A stretch of 18,390 nucleotides of DNA. Source: an uncultured Porphyromonadaceae bacterium (GTDB lineage: Bacteria > Bacteroidota > Bacteroidia > Bacteroidales > Muribaculaceae). The notes beneath the pieces were generated by a model that was not told the origin of the DNA, made no database searches, and was given only the letters and a program-made list of their open reading frames with translations. Shown piece by piece: positions 7,936 to 14,865 of this stretch. Numbering within the stretch: position 1 is the first letter of the stretch; every line of letters starts with the position of its first letter. The stretch covers positions 1 through 18,390 of the forward strand of contig CAMWUZ010000014.1 of assembly GCA_947177595.1 (NCBI GenBank), written 5' to 3'. A program made the translations under genes and the position numbers.

Positions 7936-8477
7936 ATCGCAATAATTGAAAAGAGTGCGGAACCGGTTTAGGCTCCGCACTCTTTCATTTTTATTTCTTT
8001 TTCTTCTCTTTTTTTAGGTCGGAGTCTTCATCAGGGTCGGATATAGGTGGATTTGTCTCAAGGAATTCCTCATATCGGACAAGTATTGTGGAAGGGTTGT
8101 CGTTAAGTTCTTTTCTGTGAGCTTTAGAGTCCTTGCCCTTGTGATAGTATTCCTCAAGATATTTTTTGAAATCGGGATTCTGCTTTTTCAGATAGAAAAG
8201 CAATTGAGCAAGAGTAGTTTGTCCGTTCAATATTATGCCGTAAGCAGCTTTGGCTCCCTTGAACTTAACACCTATAACAGGTACAAGAACTCTTGTTCCA
8301 ACAGCATTGGTTTGCCAAATGTCCCATCGGAGAATCGATCCGGACTCTCTTTTGTCGCATTCCCATGCGAATCCTCTCACACAGTAGTTGGGCTTGAATG
8401 GGAGCGGTGAATTAATTCTTTCAGAAACCATTACAGCTCCGTCAGGATATCCTTCCGTCGGTTCAAGAAACTGATAG
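7866..8477. repeat. Right copy of the ~600-bp direct repeat flanking the gad operon
   Basis: This is the intact partner of 2907-3506, covering the last codons of gadC, the shared terminator and about two thirds of the 249-aa secreted-protein gene. Both copies have the same orientation, so recombination between them would remove gadB, glsA and most of gadC as a circle of about 5 kb, or duplicate them. Confidence 0.85.
7950..7985. terminator. Bidirectional terminator between gadC and the convergent secreted-protein gene
   Basis: AAAGAGTGCGGA at 7950-7961 pairs perfectly with TCCGCACTCTTT at 7974-7985 around a 12-base loop. T-rich sequence follows on the plus strand. The A-rich left flank supplies U residues for transcripts from the minus strand. 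Confidence 0.88.
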
Positions 8478-8740
8478 TATTTTACCTCGGATGAATTATA
8501 ACGTTTGGTCTCACCGCCTTTAGGCTCCTCTCCGAGGTTAATGTACTGACGGAGACCTCCGCCGGTCTTGGAAAAGATATTCTTCAACACGGTTTTAGCG
8601 TCGTTGCGCAAGTATCCGGAAATTGTGTCTCCTGAAAGGAGCACAACCCTTACATGATGTTCTTCTGGGTCATCTTTGGCGGTTACAGTGAATGCGGCAG
8701 TAAAGCAGAGCACTGAAAGGAGAAGTTTTTTGAGTTGCAT
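7991..8740 (-). CDS. Small secreted protein of unknown function, 249 aa
   Basis: The N-terminus is a good signal peptide (MQLKKLLLSVLCFTAAFTVTA, likely cut before KDD), and there is no lipobox cysteine, so a periplasmic or secreted soluble protein is likely. The first part (HVRVVLLSGDTISGYLRND) looks like a beta-rich domain. The middle has a conserved block with NYCVRG and WECDKRES containing two Cys. The C-terminal third is Lys- and Glu-rich and probably helical (KKQNPDFKKYLEEYYHKG), ending in a charged tail DPDEDSDLKKEKKKK. I do not recognise the family. The gene starts 8 bases after the stop of the 202-aa secreted protein, so the two are probably co-transcribed. It converges on gadC. A second, broken copy lies at 3020-3580, again next to a gadC tail, which ties this gene to the gad locus physically if not functionally. 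Confidence 0.85.
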   Translation of the reverse strand: MQLKKLLLSVLCFTAAFTVTAKDDPEEHHVRVVLLSGDTISGYLRNDAKTVLKNIFSKTGGGLRQYINLGEEPKGGETKRYNSSEVKYYQFLEPTEGYPDGAVMVSERINSPLPFKPNYCVRGFAWECDKRESGSILRWDIWQTNAVGTRVLVPVIGVKFKGAKAAYGIILNGQTTLAQLLFYLKKQNPDFKKYLEEYYHKGKDSKAHRKELNDNPSTILVRYEEFLETNPPISDPDEDSDLKKEKKKK

Positions 8741-8748
8741 AAACGAGT

Positions 8749-9357
8749 TTATTTATTTGGTGAATAAAGGCTTAACATTCTCAGAATTTTATCTCTGCGT
8801 GAAGATGCTTGCATTATCATTCTTACAAGTCCGGGATCATCGTTGACGATCTCGGCTACCTGTTTCCTGAATTTATTGTCGGCATACTTTCCAGGCTTGC
8901 TGAAAAGGTATGTTTTGTCTCCTTTTCTAACAATGACATCAAGTTTATTTCGCGCCCAGATACCTCCGTTTCCGGAAATAGTGTAACCTTTGGGTGAAAA
9001 TGCATAGACACTGATGTGGTTTCCGCGTTCAAGTAACCAGGACCATCCGTAGGGGGGTATGTATTCAAATGTGTGTGACCTTTCCGGAGCGGTAGGGTTC
9101 CATAGTGTTACAGAATCGATTTTTTCCGGTTCAATTTTATCTCTGACCTTCTGCTTTGCGGTGTATGGATTGGCAACAATTCTGACAGGTTTGTGTTTGA
9201 CCGGTATTTCTATGCGGAGTGAATCGTTAGTGATGATAACTGAATCGTAGGATAGAAATATCTTACCGTCCATAAGATTCCTTTGGGCGGTTGCCGGAAA
9301 GGCAAAAACGATAAGGTAAGCAAAAATGATGAGATGGATAACGCGCTTGTGATTCAT
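8749..9357 (-). CDS. Small secreted protein of unknown function, 202 aa
   Basis: A signal peptide is clear (MNHKRVIHLIIFAYLIVFAF followed by PATA, cut before QRN). The mature part has a beta-rich first half (DSVIITNDSLRIEIPVKHKP), an aromatic motif PPYGWSWLLERGNHISVY, and a helical basic C-terminus (RMIMQASSRRDKILRMLSLY). There is no lipobox, Cys cluster or enzymatic signature that I can see, and I do not recognise the family. The start is the ATG at 9357, with a -7-type box 20 bases upstream. The 249-aa secreted protein follows after 8 bases, so this is the first gene of a two-gene unit. The pair may act together in the periplasm or at the surface. Confidence 0.85.
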   Translation of the reverse strand: MNHKRVIHLIIFAYLIVFAFPATAQRNLMDGKIFLSYDSVIITNDSLRIEIPVKHKPVRIVANPYTAKQKVRDKIEPEKIDSVTLWNPTAPERSHTFEYIPPYGWSWLLERGNHISVYAFSPKGYTISGNGGIWARNKLDVIVRKGDKTYLFSKPGKYADNKFRKQVAEIVNDDPGLVRMIMQASSRRDKILRMLSLYSPNK

Positions 9358-9376
9358 TAACGGAATATCTTTTTCG

Positions 9377-9384
9377 CAAAGATA
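9377..9384 (-). promoter_or_regulatory. -7 box (TATCTTTG) for the two secreted-protein genes
   Basis: This reads TATCTTTG on the minus strand, a full match to TAnnTTTG, 20 bases before the ATG at 9357. No TTTG lies at the expected distance upstream. The palindrome at 9407-9420 covers the area just beyond the -33 position, suggesting control by a DNA-binding protein. Confidence 0.55.
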
Positions 9385-9406
9385 GTATCCGGTTTTATGA
9401 AATGAA

Positions 9407-9420
9407 GGGACAAATGTCCC
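9407..9420. promoter_or_regulatory. Palindromic operator candidate GGGACAAATGTCCC
   Basis: GGGACA and TGTCCC form a perfect inverted repeat around two bases, located between the Crp-family gene and the secreted pair and 22 bases upstream of the -7 box. A symmetrical site of this size suits a dimeric Crp/Fnr-type regulator, and the adjacent gene encodes one. It is not followed by a T-run and the loop is too short for a terminator. Confidence 0.45.
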
Positions 9421-9424
9421 GCGG

Positions 9425-9982
9425 TTATAAATTATCGCGTATCCGCTGGAATTGTCTTCGTGAGATGTTGAGATAGGATGCGAGCTCCTTGTGGGGAATC
9501 AGATCGAGATCCATTTGGGCTCTATTTCGTAATTCGGTATATCTTTCTGCCGGAGTCTTCAGATATGAATCAAGGTATCTGCGGTAGGCTTCCTCCAGAA
9601 GTACCCGGCATGATCGTTTGACAAAATCCGGATCATGTTCGGCGAAATATTGCTTCGCTTCGGGTATTGAAATCTGAAGCACCTGAGTGTCACAACCGGC
9701 AATGACTGTGGTTTTTGCTGGTTTGTTAAACAGAAATGACTGTATAAAATCTGAAGCGATTTCTCCGGCAAAGGTGAATCCTGTGACACATTCTTCGCCC
9801 CTTGTATTTATCGCCACATATTTGAAATATCCGTATTGGATTATGCCGATAAAGCGACAGATATTTCCTTCTTCAACCAGTGCAGTACCTTTTGGATAGG
9901 TCACCATATGTCCGTACTCGGTGCAGCAGTTGTGCAGCGAGTCCAGCTTGAAAAGGTGCATGAATGTGTTGAAGCGCGTCAT
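9425..9982 (-). CDS. Crp/Fnr-family transcriptional regulator
   Basis: The 185-residue protein has an N-terminal cyclic-nucleotide-binding-type beta-barrel (about residues 15-115, with YPKGTALVEEGN and the following GIIQYGYFKY strand). A long dimer helix follows, then a C-terminal recognition region (PHKELASYLNISRRQFQRIR, 162-181) that ends the protein, as in many short Bacteroidetes members. The Arg-Ser pair that holds cAMP in E. coli CRP is not visible in the corresponding NKPAKTTVI stretch, so it probably does not bind cAMP; its effector is unknown. There is no Cys cluster like that of FNR. I chose the ATG at 9982. A longer frame exists, but it would begin at GTG inside the terminator stem of the upstream gene. 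Its likely targets are the neighbouring secreted genes or itself, through the palindrome at 9407-9420; this is inference. Confidence 0.88.
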   Translation of the reverse strand: MTRFNTFMHLFKLDSLHNCCTEYGHMVTYPKGTALVEEGNICRFIGIIQYGYFKYVAINTRGEECVTGFTFAGEIASDFIQSFLFNKPAKTTVIAGCDTQVLQISIPEAKQYFAEHDPDFVKRSCRVLLEEAYRRYLDSYLKTPAERYTELRNRAQMDLDLIPHKELASYLNISRRQFQRIRDNL

Positions 9983-9997
9983 GTTAAGGGTAATAGG

Positions 9998-10033
9998 AAA
10001 AAAGTGCGAGATAACTCTGTCTCGCACTTTTTT
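9998..10033. terminator. Terminator after the GH57 gene
   Basis: AAAAAAGTGCGAGA at 9998-10011 pairs perfectly with TCTCGCACTTTTTT at 10020-10033 around 8 bases. It closes the glycogen cluster on the minus strand, with the T-run provided by the A-run at 9998-10003. It would also work on the plus strand. Confidence 0.88.
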
Positions 10034-10049
10034 GTTATATGTCAGTCAG

Positions 10050-11474
10050 TTACTTCGCAGCTTTCTTGGCTGCAGGCTTTTTGGTGGCGGCAGGTTTTTT
10101 AGCCGGGGCTTTCTTAGCGGATGCCTTAGCAGCGGGTGTCTCAACTTTTTCGCGGAGCGCGTGTTCCTCGTTGTAGTGTTCAAGGTTCTTGCGCATGGAT
10201 GTTACCTCTTTGTTGAGAGTTTCGATTTCAGTTGCCTGATTGCGGATAGTGGTGAGCAGCGAGTTGAGCTCTTCATTTTCAATGGAGAGGGGATATTGCT
10301 CTTCAACGCGTACAATGAAGTCGGCAAGTACATTCATGTAGTTTGTAAACGCCTGGAAAGGAGTTTCGTAGGGGCTGAAGTGAGAGTGAACAGCTCCATC
10401 GTTCATGTGCTTGGTAGCCATGTAGAAGAAGTGGTCGGATCCCTGAAGGTAATACCAGTCCTGCTTGAGACGACGGTCGTCACAGAGTCTTACACGCTCA
10501 GCTACAGAATAGAGCTTGTTGAATGCTTCGTTCTGGAGCTTGTTGCCAAGCCATGCGGATGTATCTCTTGCTTCGTCCGCCCAAGAGATGGGATGAAGTA
10601 TTGATAACTCTCCAACGGGTTTGAGCTTGCTGACAGCTTCACTCGGAGTCCAGAAATCGATTCCGCGCTCTTTGGCAAAACGGGGTAGAGCTTCAAGGAA
10701 CTGGAAGATACCGGTGTCGCGGTTCTGCATCTCGCCGAATGTTTCAAGATTCATGAAGAGGTTGACAATCTGCTCGTCAGCGGGAGTGTTTGCAATCCAG
10801 TCGATGTATTTGTCGGCTGTGAGGGGATATGCATCCCATTCCGGATTGCTGAAACGGAAGGAGATGTCATCGCTCAGTTTAGAGTTCTTGAGAAGGAGCT
10901 TGAGCTTGGGTGCGCTTGCAGCGGAGTAAACGTAGTTGGGTGATTTCCAGCCGAGGATGTGTTTTGCCCCTTCTGTAATCACTCCTTTGTATCCCATTTC
11001 GAGAATCTGAGGTGCGAGTTCATCGCAGTAGATCAGCTCGGTGTTGCGGAACACTTTGGGGCGGACTCCGAAGAGTTCGAAAATCTTATCGTCATGAGCC
11101 TTTACCTGAGCAGCAAACTCTTCAGGGTCGGCAAGCGAAGAGAGGGAATGAGCATAAGTTTCTGCCAGGAATTCAACCTTGCCTGTATCGGCGAGCTTTT
11201 TAAGGAGGTCAACAAACTCGGGTACATATTGCTCGCACTGTTCAAGGGCTGTTCCGGTGATTGAAAGCGCGCAACGGAATGCACCTTTGCTCTCTTCAAT
11301 CATCTTGAGAAGGCTCTCGGCAGCGGGGATATAGCTATGGTGGGCAATGCGTGTGAGAATGTCATCGTTGGCAAAGTCATCATAATAGTAGTGGTCATTG
11401 CCGATGTCGAAGAAACGGTATCTTTTAAGCCTGAAAGGCTGATGAATCTGGAAATAAAAACAAATTGCTTTCAT
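10050..11474 (-). CDS. GH57 family alpha-amylase-like protein with basic C-terminal tail
   Basis: The 474 residues show the conserved regions of GH57 alpha-amylases: HQP at 11-13, GKVEFLAETYAHSL at 98-111, FRNTEL at 142-147 with the nucleophile E146, and LFMNLETFGEMQ at 239-250. In active enzymes the last motif reads like MDYETFG, with the acid/base Asp. Here it is N242 (codon AAT at 10749-10751, on the minus strand). The protein may therefore be one of the GH57 homologues with incomplete catalytic machinery that are known from Bacteroidetes. Residues 400-440 are a probable coiled coil. The last 29 residues are almost only Ala, Lys and Pro (AKKAPAKKPAATKKP), like a histone H1 tail. There is no signal peptide, so it is cytoplasmic. 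It is the last gene of the glycogen cluster, 58 bases after the GT4 gene. Family assignment is firm; activity is doubtful. Confidence 0.93.
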   Translation of the reverse strand: MKAICFYFQIHQPFRLKRYRFFDIGNDHYYYDDFANDDILTRIAHHSYIPAAESLLKMIEESKGAFRCALSITGTALEQCEQYVPEFVDLLKKLADTGKVEFLAETYAHSLSSLADPEEFAAQVKAHDDKIFELFGVRPKVFRNTELIYCDELAPQILEMGYKGVITEGAKHILGWKSPNYVYSAASAPKLKLLLKNSKLSDDISFRFSNPEWDAYPLTADKYIDWIANTPADEQIVNLFMNLETFGEMQNRDTGIFQFLEALPRFAKERGIDFWTPSEAVSKLKPVGELSILHPISWADEARDTSAWLGNKLQNEAFNKLYSVAERVRLCDDRRLKQDWYYLQGSDHFFYMATKHMNDGAVHSHFSPYETPFQAFTNYMNVLADFIVRVEEQYPLSIENEELNSLLTTIRNQATEIETLNKEVTSMRKNLEHYNEEHALREKVETPAAKASAKKAPAKKPAATKKPAAKKAAK

Positions 11475-11532
11475 GATGTCAATCTTATTTGATTTTAATG
11501 TTTGACTTCGTTGTTTTTTAAGGTTAATGAAA

Positions 11533-12792
11533 TTATCTGCCGAGCACCTTATTATATATATCTATCACTTTTGCTCCGGCTTTGTCCCAGGTGATGCGAT
11601 TCACCTCGTCGAGTCCGTCCTCTCTGAGCTGATTATACATGGCGGGATAGGTGATGATAGAGTTGATGGCATCTGCCATTGCATCTATATCCCAGTAGTC
11701 GGTCTTAATGACATTGTCAAGGATTTCGGCGCATCCGCTCTGCTTGGATATGATTGAAGGCACTCCAATCTGCATTGCTTCAAGCGGTGAGATGCCGAAC
11801 GGCTCGGAAACTGAAGGCATGACATATACATCGCTTGCCTTAAGCATTTCATACACCTGCTTGCCTTTCTGGAATCCGGGGAAGTGGAAACGGTCGGCAA
11901 TTCCTCTTTCAGCTGCGAGAAGAATCATCTTGTCCATCATATCTCCGCTACCAGCCATGACGAAGCGAACATTGTGGTTGTTCTTGAGCACCTTTGCGGC
12001 GGCTTCCACGAAATATTCGGGTCCTTTCTGCATTGTGATTCGACCGAGGAAAGTGACTACTTTCTCTTTGGGTTTTGAAACGCTCAAATTGAGCATTTCT
12101 TCGCTCAATGGAGTCACCGCATTGTGAACGGTGGTGACTTTAGCCGGATCAATGCCGTATTTTTCAATAACAGTCTGACGGGTGAGATTACTAACGGTGA
12201 TGATATGGTCGGCATGGTTCATACCGTCTTTCTCTATTCCGAATACCGTGGGATTGACATTGCCTCTGGAACGGTCAAAGTCAGTCGCGTGCACGTGAAT
12301 AACGAACGGCTTGCCTGTAACCTGCTTTGCATGAATGCCTGCGGGATAGGTGAGCCAGTCATGTGAATGAATGACATCAAAATCAATAGTACGTGCAATG
12401 ACACCGGCGCAAATTGAGTAGTTGTTGATTTCTTCAAGAAGGTTGTCGGGGTATCTTCCTGAAAATTCAAGGCAGCCGAGGTCATTGGTGTGCATATAAT
12501 TGAAGTCGGCGTAGATGTGGTCGCGCAGCTTGAAGTAGAGGTCGGGACTCATGACGTTTCCGATTCTCTGCTCCACATATTCACGACTTACATCGCGCCA
12601 TGCGATAGGTACCTGGGATGCGCCGATAATGTGGGCGAAACTTTTGTCCTCGTCTCCAAAGGGTTTGGGAATGACGAATGTTATATCCATATCGCCACAC
12701 TCCCACATTCCTTTAGTGAGTCCGTAGCTGGCGGTACCGAGTCCGCCGAGGATATGCGGTGGGAACTCCCACCCGAACATTAGAGCTTTCAT
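11533..12792 (-). CDS. GT4-type glycosyltransferase, probable glycogen synthase
   Basis: The 419 residues form a GT-B glycosyltransferase. The N-terminal nucleotide-sugar loop is PPHILGGLGTASYGL (11-25). HSHDWLTYPAG at 143-152 is the typical acceptor-side histidine motif. GRITMQKGPEYFVEA at 250-264 carries the Arg and Lys that bind the donor phosphate. The E-x7-E motif is E330-PFGISPL-E338. It is cytoplasmic. In gut Bacteroidales this gene neighbours the debranching enzyme and a GH57 protein and is annotated as glycogen synthase or glycosyltransferase family 4. An alpha-glucan product is likely from context and is not shown by sequence alone. It starts 12 bases after the debranching-enzyme stop, so the genes are co-transcribed. 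Confidence 0.93.
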   Translation of the reverse strand: MKALMFGWEFPPHILGGLGTASYGLTKGMWECGDMDITFVIPKPFGDEDKSFAHIIGASQVPIAWRDVSREYVEQRIGNVMSPDLYFKLRDHIYADFNYMHTNDLGCLEFSGRYPDNLLEEINNYSICAGVIARTIDFDVIHSHDWLTYPAGIHAKQVTGKPFVIHVHATDFDRSRGNVNPTVFGIEKDGMNHADHIITVSNLTRQTVIEKYGIDPAKVTTVHNAVTPLSEEMLNLSVSKPKEKVVTFLGRITMQKGPEYFVEAAAKVLKNNHNVRFVMAGSGDMMDKMILLAAERGIADRFHFPGFQKGKQVYEMLKASDVYVMPSVSEPFGISPLEAMQIGVPSIISKQSGCAEILDNVIKTDYWDIDAMADAINSIITYPAMYNQLREDGLDEVNRITWDKAGAKVIDIYNKVLGR

Positions 12793-12804
12793 GGAGTGTG
12801 GAGA

Positions 12805-14748
12805 TTACATGTTGAACTTTTTGAGAGTAGTGAGAGTGCGGAGGATTTCAGCTACATTGGTGATGTGGCTGATAGCGCCTCTGCCACTGAACGGCGGGTT
12901 GCCGTCATAGAGCTGTGAGAGTGAGCCGATACATCCGTTTGTCATTTCATCCTCATAGCCGATGAGCATACGGTCAATGTAGCTGACGCCACTCATGCCG
13001 AATACACGCAGATATGCATCGGCGTAGAATCCGAACAACCATGGGCGTGCGGGACCATTGTGTAGAGCCATTTCGCGCTCTTCGGGAGAACCGAGATAGT
13101 GCGGGCGGTAACCGTAGCTTTTCGGGGACAAGGTTCTAAGTCCTTTGGGTGTTAGGAGTTCACGAGTCACCACATCAAGTACGCCCTTGCGTTGACGGCG
13201 GTCGAGCGGCGAATAGTCAAGCCCGATAGCCACTGCCATATTGGGACGTACAGACGGGTCGGCATAAGTGCCGTTCACGTAGTCGTAAAGGTAGCCGTAG
13301 TCGTTGAGGAACGCGTTGATGAATTCGGGTTTCATCTTTTCAGCTGTCTCCAGCCACTTGGCTCTTTCTGCGTCAAGCTCCGGCATTCCTTCTGTGAGGT
13401 TTGCAGCCCACATCAGGGCGTTATACCACAGCGCGTTGAACTCAACAAGATAGCCAGTGCGAGGAACGACAGGACGACCATACATCGCAGCATTCATCCA
13501 TGACACGGGAGAGGATGCCCCCATTGTAAATACCATTCCGTTGTCTTCAACGCGAAGGTTGGGATGACGGTTTTCAAGAATATATGTGAGTATCTCTCGG
13601 ATAAACGGCAGATATTTTTCCTTTGTGTCGTCGTAGCCATAAGCTTTTGCATATTGCTGGAGTGCCCAGAGACACCATAGAGGAATATCCGGGAGGTCAA
13701 TACCCTGAATGCGCTGTGAGAGTTCGCCGGTATTCATGAAGTGAACGAGTGCGGCACGCCCCGATTCCATAATAGCCTCATAGTCTTCACGGTGATTAAT
13801 GGCGATTGTTGCACCGGGAAGAGCCATAAAGGTATTACGTGCGAGAACCTTGCCCCAGGGATATCCCGAGATGAGGAATTCGCCATCCTTATCCTTGAGA
13901 TAGCACTGCTTCGCCGCATTCTTAAGGCAGTTGAAGAAGCTGGTGCGGCAAGTGCGTGAAGCTATTTCCGACTCATACATCTTGGTGAGCGAGCGTGGTG
14001 CAATTTCGCTTACGCCTGCTGAGAATATGATTGATTCTCCTTTTTTAATAGGAATTTCAAATGTACCGGGAACCCAAAGATCTTCGGTGTAGGGGACACC
14101 TCTTTCCAAATCCTTGAGGTATTCAAAGCCTTTGTACCAGTGAGGATCGTATGTCCATTCAGGCTTACGGCTGAACTGCATGAAAAGGGTTGGATATCCA
14201 TCGTAAAGTCTTGCTGCTACACCATTTGCAACTTCCGGGCATTCGGTGTTTAGCGCGGTGTTTTCAACACACAGCTGATTCGCTTCGCGGAAAGCGAGCA
14301 TCGGTTTGAACCGGAGGGTTGTTGCACTGTGCGCGTCAACAAGGGTGTAACGTATAAGGAGACGGTTTTCGTGAGAAATGAAAATTTTCTCCTTGGTGAG
14401 AATCACGCCACCAACCCTATAGGTGGTTCTTGGCACGCTCTCGCAGTCAAATTCACGGATGTACTTGTGACCGGCAGGGCTGTAAACACCTCCGCTATAG
14501 CGGTGAAGTCCGAGATTGAATGGGGCACCATGCTGAATCACAGTCACATCCATAGCTGACAGGAGCACATGTGATGAATTACCCATCTCGGGAATCGGAA
14601 TCACCAGAAGTCCGTGCTGCTTTCTGGTGTTACAGTCAACCACCGAAGTGCAATGATAAGCGCCGCTCTGATTAGTACGCAGCATCTCCTTCATCAGGCT
14701 CTGCTCCAGATTAATCATGAGGTTTTTATCAAATTTCAGATAGCTCAT
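12805..14748 (-). CDS. Glycogen debranching enzyme-related protein (amylo-1,6-glucosidase, GH133 type)
   Basis: The 647 residues have the two-domain plan of bacterial and archaeal debranching enzymes: a beta-rich N-terminal domain (about 25-270) and an alpha/alpha-barrel glucosidase domain (about 280-640). Landmarks are SGYPWGKVLARNTFMALPG at 294-312, PVVPRTGYLVEFNALWYNAL at 426-445, PNMAVAIGLDYSPL at 502-515 and RGAISHITNVAEILR at 623-637. Two positions stand out. N305 stands where related enzymes read GRDTF. N419, in SWMNA, stands where they read TWMDA, the Asp identified as a catalytic residue in eukaryotic debranching enzyme. Both codons are AAT. Without the Asp, hydrolysis of 1,6-linked glucose may be lost or changed; the comparison is from memory. 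It is the first gene of the cluster, behind the promoter at 14809-14840. No signal peptide is present. Confidence 0.92.
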   Translation of the reverse strand: MSYLKFDKNLMINLEQSLMKEMLRTNQSGAYHCTSVVDCNTRKQHGLLVIPIPEMGNSSHVLLSAMDVTVIQHGAPFNLGLHRYSGGVYSPAGHKYIREFDCESVPRTTYRVGGVILTKEKIFISHENRLLIRYTLVDAHSATTLRFKPMLAFREANQLCVENTALNTECPEVANGVAARLYDGYPTLFMQFSRKPEWTYDPHWYKGFEYLKDLERGVPYTEDLWVPGTFEIPIKKGESIIFSAGVSEIAPRSLTKMYESEIASRTCRTSFFNCLKNAAKQCYLKDKDGEFLISGYPWGKVLARNTFMALPGATIAINHREDYEAIMESGRAALVHFMNTGELSQRIQGIDLPDIPLWCLWALQQYAKAYGYDDTKEKYLPFIREILTYILENRHPNLRVEDNGMVFTMGASSPVSWMNAAMYGRPVVPRTGYLVEFNALWYNALMWAANLTEGMPELDAERAKWLETAEKMKPEFINAFLNDYGYLYDYVNGTYADPSVRPNMAVAIGLDYSPLDRRQRKGVLDVVTRELLTPKGLRTLSPKSYGYRPHYLGSPEEREMALHNGPARPWLFGFYADAYLRVFGMSGVSYIDRMLIGYEDEMTNGCIGSLSQLYDGNPPFSGRGAISHITNVAEILRTLTTLKKFNM

Positions 14749-14808
14749 GTTATATTAATGTTAAGGTATTTATTTTCTATGGTATAGATATAAATGCAGT
14801 TTCGCACA

Positions 14809-14840
14809 CGAATGTAAAGCAAATTCCGCGAATTTGCAAA
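14809..14840 (-). promoter_or_regulatory. Promoter of the glycogen cluster
   Basis: On the minus strand TTTG (14840-14837), a 20-base spacer and TACATTCG (14816-14809) match the Bacteroidetes promoter pattern TTTG-N19-21-TAnnTTTG with one mismatch in the -7 box. The leader to the ATG at 14748 would be about 55 bases. It is the best promoter match in the window. Confidence 0.7.
14819..14837. promoter_or_regulatory. Palindromic operator inside the glycogen promoter
   Basis: GCAAATTC (14819-14826) and GAATTTGC (14830-14837) form a perfect 8-bp inverted repeat around CGC. It lies between the two promoter boxes and touches the -33 element, the place where a bound repressor would block polymerase. 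No T-run follows it, so a terminator is unlikely. The regulator is not in this window as far as I can tell. Confidence 0.55.
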
Positions 14841-14865
14841 TAAAAATATTTTTTAATGAAAAAAA

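Noticed and set aside
2907..8477. Composite transposon or genomic island carrying gad
   Set aside because: The repeats consist of local gene fragments, not insertion sequences. No transposase, integrase, tRNA or target-site duplication is seen, so simple duplication explains them better.
9983..10027. N-terminal extension of the Crp-family regulator
   Set aside because: The extra codons are a GTG start plus the translated stem of the GH57 terminator. The ATG at 9982 fits the family.
10075..10150. Tandem DNA repeat in the GH57 3' end
   Set aside because: The repetitive look comes from Lys/Ala/Pro codons of the tail; units are irregular and imperfect at the DNA level.
9921..10604. 227-codon open frame on the plus strand
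   Set aside because: It is antisense to the GH57 gene and the terminator. It is low in complexity and rich in Val, Phe and Ser, a shadow of the opposite strand.
14819..14837. Terminator of the MATE gene
   Set aside because: The inverted repeat is AT-rich and is not followed by a T-run in the direction of the MATE gene. Its position inside a promoter fits an operator better.
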